9,914 bases of DNA from a bacterium (lineage in GTDB: Bacteria; Cyanobacteriota; Vampirovibrionia; Obscuribacterales; Obscuribacteraceae). This document shows positions 5,320-9,914 of the stretch, piece by piece; the stretch's first letter is position 1; each line of letters begins with the position of its first letter. The stretch spans positions 1-9,914 of the forward strand of contig JAUIJG010000188.1 of the NCBI GenBank assembly GCA_030431355.1, given 5' to 3'. The translations under genes and the position numbers were made by a program. The notes under the pieces are model-generated. The model ran no database searches. It saw only the letters and a program-made list of their open reading frames with translations, and was not told the origin of the DNA.

Positions 5320-6384
5320 ATGGTCAAATTTTTAGTAACAGTAATGGTAATGGTCATGCTCTCGCTATCAGCTTGCGCTTTTGTCGGTTACCTTGGCTGG
5401 GAGCAATTGAATACGGCCAATGTTCATACCAAATCCGATACTATCATCACAATAAATCGAGGAGAGAGCACCGACGAGGTTCTGAATAAGCTTGAAAAGG
5501 CGGGCATAGTTACAACCAGGCTGCCTTTGAAAGTTTATATAAAACTGCAGGGCAAACGCTCTCTCATAAAAGCCGGCGACTTTAAATTCAAATCGCCGAT
5601 TACTCCCATAGAAGTCCTTGAAGTGATGGAAGCAGGCAGTTTTGAGCACCAGAAGCTGACTGTTATCGAAGGTTCCACCATTTTTGATGTCGCGGATTCT
5701 CTTGCCGCAGTCGAGTCATTCAAACTCAGGTCCAGCAAAGAGGCGCTATCACTCCTGGGTGATGTGAGCCTGATCAAGGATCTGGACCCAGGGGCTAAAA
5801 ATTTGGAAGGTTACTTATTTCCAGACACTTACTATGTGCAAAAGGAGACAACCGCCAGGGAGTTGGTGGCTGCTATGGTGCATCGCTTCAAAGAGATCTG
5901 GAACAAGAATCTCCTGGAAGACACTAAAAGCAAAGGGCTATCCGCCCACGAGATTGTCACCATCGCATCTATCATAGAGACGGAGGCGAAATTGGCGGAG
6001 GAGAGACCGGTGGTCTCATCAGTGATCTACAATCGTCTCAAAAAAGGTATTAAACTGAGCGTGGATTCCACCATTGTCTATGCTTCGAAACTGAGCGGCA
6101 AATGGAAAAATGATGGAAAGATCTACCAGAGCGATCTTAAGCTAAAATCCCCCTACAACACGAGAATATACAGAGGATTGCCCCCGGGTCCGGTCAGTAA
6201 TCCAGGCTTGAGTTCATTGAAAGCCGCACTTAACCCGAGCAAAACCGACTACATCTACTATGTGAGAGATCCCGACTTCGACAACGGGAAACACAATTTT
6301 TATGTTACATCGGCAGATTTCTCCACAGGGGTGAAGAAATTGAGGCAGTGGGAAGAGAAACAACGTAAAGCCGGACTACGATAA
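5320..6384 (+). CDS. mltG: Endolytic murein transglycosylase MltG (YceG family)
   Basis: Predicted 354-residue inner-membrane lytic transglycosylase that cuts nascent peptidoglycan strands and so sets glycan length. Residues 1-26 give the single N-terminal membrane anchor. Residues 40-108 form the small LysM-like substrate-binding region. The catalytic domain shows NLEGYLFPDTYYV (161-173), IASIIETEA (215-223) with Glu220 matching the catalytic Glu218 of E. coli, SVIYNRLKKGIKLSVDSTIVYA (234-255), and SPYNTRIYRGLPPGPVSNPG (277-296). The C-terminal HNFYVTSADF is the usual histidine/tyrosine end. Length and motif order are normal for the family. GGAG overlaps the stop of the upstream gene but lies 15 bases before this ATG, unusually far. 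No other start fits better, as a stop codon at 5305 blocks extension. It probably shares a transcript with the exported protein before it and ppc after it. Confidence 0.96.
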   Translation: MVKFLVTVMVMVMLSLSACAFVGYLGWEQLNTANVHTKSDTIITINRGESTDEVLNKLEKAGIVTTRLPLKVYIKLQGKRSLIKAGDFKFKSPITPIEVLEVMEAGSFEHQKLTVIEGSTIFDVADSLAAVESFKLRSSKEALSLLGDVSLIKDLDPGAKNLEGYLFPDTYYVQKETTARELVAAMVHRFKEIWNKNLLEDTKSKGLSAHEIVTIASIIETEAKLAEERPVVSSVIYNRLKKGIKLSVDSTIVYASKLSGKWKNDGKIYQSDLKLKSPYNTRIYRGLPPGPVSNPGLSSLKAALNPSKTDYIYYVRDPDFDNGKHNFYVTSADFSTGVKKLRQWEEKQRKAGLR

Positions 6385-6442
6385 TTACGTCATTCCCCGG
6401 TATTTCATTTGCTCAATGGTAAGATCAGGGATTCCCAACAAT

Positions 6443-6461
6443 GGTTATCCAGGGTTATCCA
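6443..6461 (+). repeat. Short direct repeat at the ppc translation start
   Basis: GGTTATCCA occurs at 6443-6451 and again at 6453-6461 with a 10-base period, ending two bases before the ATG at 6464. The putative ribosome binding site AGGG (6451-6454) lies at the junction of the two copies. Confidence 0.55.
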
Positions 6462-6463
6462 AT

Positions 6464-9328
6464 ATGAACACACTAGACCGAGTCAGTGATCTATCCGAAC
6501 GAAACAAACCGCTGAGAGACGATGTCCGGCAACTAGGATTTATGCTTGGTGATACTATCAAGCGCCTGGAAGGTGAAAAACTTCTTGAACTCGTGGAAGA
6601 GTTCAGGGCCATTTGCAAGGGTTTGCATCGCCTGGATAGCGAGAACGCTCCAGCCAAAGAGATTGAGGCTCTCAAAGAGCGTCTGGATGTCCTGGTAACC
6701 GGAATTGATTCTGATGACGCGGAAAAGGTGATCAAAGCTTTCTTATGCTATTTCGACTTAATTAATATCGCCGAACAAAATCATAGACTCCGACGCAAAG
6801 CGCAGTTAGATTCCGAAGCCCAGGCCAATCTATCTAAATACTCTATTGAGGCAATTATTAAGGAACAGTCGGAAGAGGAGACTGCCCGACAGCACCTTCT
6901 CTCGATTTTGTTTAACCTGGACATCCAGGTAGTTTTCACCGCCCATCCAACCGAGATCACTCGCCGAACGGTGCTTTTAAAACAGTTGGAGATGGCTAGA
7001 TATCTCTACAGAAAAGATTTGAGCCCGCTCACTGTCCAGGAAAGAGAACAGATAGACGAAGGTCTACGAGGAGCCATTGAATCACTCTGGCTCTCCGACC
7101 ATATTATCTATTTCAAGCCATCGGTCCTGGATGAGGTTAAATACGGTCTCTATCTTTTCGACAATGTCATTTACCAGGCGATCAAAGATGTTCACGAGAA
7201 ACTAAAAGCAAAAACTCTATCCCTGGCAAGCACTCTCAAAGTTTCTATCCCCGACGCGCTCACCTATATCACCTTCGGATCCTGGATAGGAGGAGATCGT
7301 GACGGAAATCCATATGTCACTCCGGAAGTGACGGTCAAGGCGATGGAATTTCAAAGAACCCTGATTCTAAACCGCTATCTGAGCGAACTCGAAATACTTT
7401 TCAATGACTTAAGTCATTCTTTAAACGTAATCAAATTTGATACCAGACTTCTTGATTCCCTCAAGTTGGAGGCAGTCAACTTCCCGAAAATCAATGAAGA
7501 TTATTCGGAGAGATATCGATTTGAGCCACTCCGGTTGAAACTCCTATACATACAAGAGAAGCTACGTCTCAGCCTGAATAGTCAGGATTATGACAAGGGT
7601 TATCAATCCCCGGAAGCATTTCAAAGTGACCTTGTCCTGATTCTGGAAGCTTTAAAGAGAGCTAAATGTGATACCAGCGTCAGAGGACTCGAAAACCTGA
7701 TCGATATGATCGATATATTCGGTTTTCATCTGGCCAAACTGGATTTTCGTCAGCATAGCAAGAGACATCTGAGCGCCCTGGATGAGATTACTGCGCGCCT
7801 GGAAATCTTCGACAAGCCATACAGCGAACTGGAAGAAGAGGAAAAGCTTACGTGGCTGCTTGAGGAGTTGAATTCCAAACGTCCCTTGATTCCTGGTGAC
7901 TTACACTACAGCGAAGATACTAACCAGACCATAGAAGTTTTCAGAACCATGGCCGCTCTCCAGGACAAGCACGGTTCACGGGCGCTTGACACCTACATAG
8001 TGAGCATGACCACCAATGCCTCCGACATGCTCCATGTTCTTCTTCTGGCTAAAGAGTGTGGTCTCTTTAACAATCAATATTTTCAAGATCGCTCAATAAG
8101 CGTGGTTCCTCTGTTTGAGACAATTGATGACCTCCGAGACGCACCGCGGCTATTTGAAAGGTTATTAAAAGAAAAGACTTATCAAGACTACCTGAGCGAT
8201 AGAGACAATTTGCAGGAGATCATGATCGGTTATTCCGATAGTGGTAAAGATGGTGGCATAGTCACTTCAAATTGGGAACTCTACAAAGCACAGAAGAGCC
8301 TGGTAGAGCTTGCTGAGTCCAGGGATATAAGGTTGAGATTGTTCCATGGTAGAGGCGGCACCATAGGTAGAGGCGGAGGTCCAACTCATAGAGCGATATT
8401 GGCTCAGCCACCAGGAACAGTGTCAGGCAGGATTAAAATCACCGAACAAGGCGAAGTAATAAGTTCGAAGTATTCATTACATGGCATAGCAGTGCGCAAT
8501 TTTGAGCGTATGGCATCTGCTGTTATAAAATCCAGCGCTCTGGAGACCCGCAGCAGACAAGAAGGCTCAGACAAGCCGGAGTGGCTCGAAATAATGGAGA
8601 AGTTGTCTAATAACGCCTTACAAGAATACCGATCCCTGGTGTACGGAGAAAAAGATTTCGTTGAATTCTTCCAAGAATGCACGCCGATAAAAGAGATCAG
8701 TCAGCTCAGACTCGGATCCAGACCTACTCGCAGAAATAAAGGAAGCAAGTCCATTGCGGACCTGCGGGCGATTCCATGGGTATTTGCCTGGACCCAGAGC
8801 AGATTTTTGCTTCCCGGCTGGTATGGTTTCGGCAAAGCAGTGGAGCAACTATTGGAAGTTGAAGGAAAAGAAAACCTTGAAGTACTGAGGGACCTTTATC
8901 AAAATTGGCCATTTTTCCGAGGTCTGGTCAATAAAGTAGAGACCTCTCTGGCCACTGCCGACATGAACATTGCCTCCTATTATGCCGATAATCTTGTGGA
9001 AGAAAGGGAGATGAAAGAGAGGATTATGTCCCGGATTCTTAAGGAGTACGAAAGCTCCAGGAAAGCTGTGCTGCAGATCACGGACCAGGACTTCTTGCTA
9101 GAAAAGACAGAATATTTGAGACGTTCCATCGATCTGCGCAACCCTTATGTAGATCCTCTTAGCTATCTTCAGGTCAAATTCATAAAAGACCTGCGCAAAA
9201 GGAACCAGAACAAGAGAGGTCCGGAACTGGCAGTAATGCCTGGAGGTTCCGCGGAGCCTGATAAGTTGCTCGATACAGTACTGATGGCCATTAACGGCGT
9301 GGCTGAAGGTCTGCAGAGCACGGGCTAA
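6464..9328 (+). CDS. ppc: Phosphoenolpyruvate carboxylase
   Basis: Predicted 954-residue cytoplasmic enzyme making oxaloacetate from PEP and bicarbonate, refilling the citric acid pool and feeding aspartate-derived amino acids. All core motifs are present: FTAHPTEITRRT with catalytic His161 (E. coli His138), SWIGGDRDGNPYVT, GYSDSGKDGG, the mobile loop FHGRGGTIGRGGGPTHRAIL, LRAIPWVFAWTQSRFLLPGWYG, and LRNPYVDPL near the end. It is longer than the 883-residue E. coli enzyme, mostly through N-terminal and internal insertions, closer to cyanobacterial lengths. Two inhibitor-site positions differ: E. coli Lys773 (in FAKADL) aligns with Thr831 (LATADM), and Asn881 of the usual C-terminal NTG is Ser952 (QSTG). 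Arg587 and Arg832 equivalents are kept. The ATG at 6464 has AGGG nine bases upstream. An ATG at 6416 adds 16 residues unlike the family and has no ribosome binding site. Confidence 0.98.
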   Translation: MNTLDRVSDLSERNKPLRDDVRQLGFMLGDTIKRLEGEKLLELVEEFRAICKGLHRLDSENAPAKEIEALKERLDVLVTGIDSDDAEKVIKAFLCYFDLINIAEQNHRLRRKAQLDSEAQANLSKYSIEAIIKEQSEEETARQHLLSILFNLDIQVVFTAHPTEITRRTVLLKQLEMARYLYRKDLSPLTVQEREQIDEGLRGAIESLWLSDHIIYFKPSVLDEVKYGLYLFDNVIYQAIKDVHEKLKAKTLSLASTLKVSIPDALTYITFGSWIGGDRDGNPYVTPEVTVKAMEFQRTLILNRYLSELEILFNDLSHSLNVIKFDTRLLDSLKLEAVNFPKINEDYSERYRFEPLRLKLLYIQEKLRLSLNSQDYDKGYQSPEAFQSDLVLILEALKRAKCDTSVRGLENLIDMIDIFGFHLAKLDFRQHSKRHLSALDEITARLEIFDKPYSELEEEEKLTWLLEELNSKRPLIPGDLHYSEDTNQTIEVFRTMAALQDKHGSRALDTYIVSMTTNASDMLHVLLLAKECGLFNNQYFQDRSISVVPLFETIDDLRDAPRLFERLLKEKTYQDYLSDRDNLQEIMIGYSDSGKDGGIVTSNWELYKAQKSLVELAESRDIRLRLFHGRGGTIGRGGGPTHRAILAQPPGTVSGRIKITEQGEVISSKYSLHGIAVRNFERMASAVIKSSALETRSRQEGSDKPEWLEIMEKLSNNALQEYRSLVYGEKDFVEFFQECTPIKEISQLRLGSRPTRRNKGSKSIADLRAIPWVFAWTQSRFLLPGWYGFGKAVEQLLEVEGKENLEVLRDLYQNWPFFRGLVNKVETSLATADMNIASYYADNLVEEREMKERIMSRILKEYESSRKAVLQITDQDFLLEKTEYLRRSIDLRNPYVDPLSYLQVKFIKDLRKRNQNKRGPELAVMPGGSAEPDKLLDTVLMAINGVAEGLQSTG

Positions 9329-9361
9329 ACTCTTCCCAATCAAAACTTATCGTCGATTCTC

Positions 9362-9402
9362 GCCTATACTCTTTTTGACTACGTTCAGAAAGATAAATAG
9401 GC
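9362..9402 (+). terminator. Strong two-part hairpin after ppc, possible terminator or 3'-end stabiliser
   Basis: GCCTAT (9362-9367) pairs with ATAGGC (9397-9402). Inside, TCTTTTTGA (9370-9378) pairs with TCAGAAAGA (9385-9393) over nine pairs with one G-U, closing a six-base loop CTACGT. The parts are separated by a small internal loop (2 and 3 bases), giving about 15 pairs in 41 bases. It starts 33 bases after the ppc stop. No U-run follows (next bases TTATAACACC), so it is not a textbook intrinsic terminator. The rest of the 160-base gap up to the kinase gene shows no clear gene or promoter. Confidence 0.5.
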
Positions 9403-9488
9403 TTATAACACCTGATACCAATAGCATTTCTTATTTCTGGGAAGATTGTATTTAAGAGATTGTCCCCCTTGTGTTACTGGTCTCAAAC

Positions 9489-9914
9489 ATGACCTCCTCT
9501 CAGAATCAGAGACAAACCGGAGTCAATAAACAAGCTCGTAAAGACGCGCTTGTAATCGGAACTGTTTTGAAGAACCGATACCGCACTGTCTCCTATCTGG
9601 GTAGAGGAGGGATGAGTAACGTCTACAAAGCTCTGGACTCCCGCACCGGCAGAACCGTAGCTGTTAAAATACTACATTCGGAGCTGCTTTCCGATGAAAC
9701 CCGGGTCAAACGCTTTTTCCAGGAAGCTAAAACCTATCGCAACCTCAGACACAAGCATATAATCAAGCTCTACGATTTTTTCACCGATGAATCGGATCGT
9801 CACTGCATCGTCATGGAATACATGGAAGGGAAGAACCTTTCCGAGACCCTGGACGAACGGGGAAAACTCACGGTCCGTCGCGCCATCAAAATTTTCACCG
9901 AGATCTGCGACGCC
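9489..9914 (+). CDS. Hanks-type serine/threonine protein kinase, N-terminal part (runs off window)
   Basis: Open for 142 codons from the ATG at 9489 to the window edge; the 3' part is missing. After a polar 25-residue lead, the PknB-like kinase N-lobe is clear: glycine loop LGRGGMSNVYKA (residues 37-48), VAVKIL with ATP-binding Lys60, RFFQEAK with the helix-C Glu79, a 'LRHKHIIKLYDFF' strand (86-98), and the hinge IVMEYMEGKNL (107-117). All N-lobe residues needed for activity are present; the HRD and DFG motifs would lie beyond the window. Such kinases usually phosphorylate envelope, division or regulatory proteins, and often carry C-terminal sensor or TPR regions, which cannot be seen here. 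No ribosome binding site is evident before the ATG. It lies 160 bases after ppc, beyond the hairpin, so it is probably its own transcription unit. Confidence 0.93.
   Translation, partial: MTSSQNQRQTGVNKQARKDALVIGTVLKNRYRTVSYLGRGGMSNVYKALDSRTGRTVAVKILHSELLSDETRVKRFFQEAKTYRNLRHKHIIKLYDFFTDESDRHCIVMEYMEGKNLSETLDERGKLTVRRAIKIFTEICDA

Noticed and set aside
9375..9403. TTGACT as a -35 box for the kinase gene
   Set aside because: It sits inside the strong hairpin, and the hexamer 17 bases downstream (TAGGCT) is a poor -10.
1..9914. tRNA, rRNA, riboswitch, transposon or phage genes
   Set aside because: No tRNA cloverleaf, conserved rRNA segment, transposase, terminal repeats or integrase was recognisable on either strand.

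Overview
The window reads as an ordinary chromosomal stretch of a free-living bacterium with an unusual number of exported proteins. Long kinesin-light-chain-type TPR proteins, a Hanks-type Ser/Thr kinase, a TadE-like pseudopilin, thioredoxin-type arsenate reductase, MltG and a long PEP carboxylase (about 954 residues) would fit a non-photosynthetic relative of Cyanobacteria (Melainabacteria/Vampirovibrionia, perhaps Obscuribacterales). That placement is inference from gene style only. No tRNA, rRNA, CRISPR array, IS element, phage gene or attachment site was seen.

Layout: (1) 3-290, the 3' end of a protein that looks like a degenerate histidine-kinase ATPase tail. (2) 394-966, a TadE-like single-pass pseudopilin, preceded by an inverted repeat and a perfect TATAAT. 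(3) 980-1792, minus strand, a six-repeat TPR protein, convergent with the pseudopilin gene. (4) 1921-2763, a secreted low-complexity protein with a Q/N-rich half and a Tyr/Gly/Pro repeat tail, driven by a clear sigma70-type promoter (TTGACA, 17 bp, TATTCT). (5) On the minus strand, arsC (3819-4277) followed after 19 bases by an exported protein with a possible amidotransferase-like fold (2777-3799). (6) On the plus strand, diverging from arsC, a probable three-gene run: an exported two-domain protein (4384-5301), mltG (5320-6384) and ppc (6464-9328). It is followed by a strong two-part hairpin at 9362-9402. (7) From 9489 to the window edge, the N-terminal half of a Ser/Thr protein kinase domain.

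How they fit together: much of the window concerns the cell envelope. There is a pilin-like protein, a prion-like or adhesive secreted protein, two exported proteins of unknown function and the transglycosylase that ends glycan strands. PEP carboxylase supplies oxaloacetate, the precursor of aspartate and so of diaminopimelate for peptidoglycan. Sharing a transcript with mltG is therefore plausible but unproven.

The observations most worth checking are the prion-like secreted protein, the loss in PEP carboxylase of two of the four residues that bind the aspartate inhibitor in E. coli, the hairpin after ppc, and short tandem duplications directly before two start codons. I did not find a convincing new multi-gene system.
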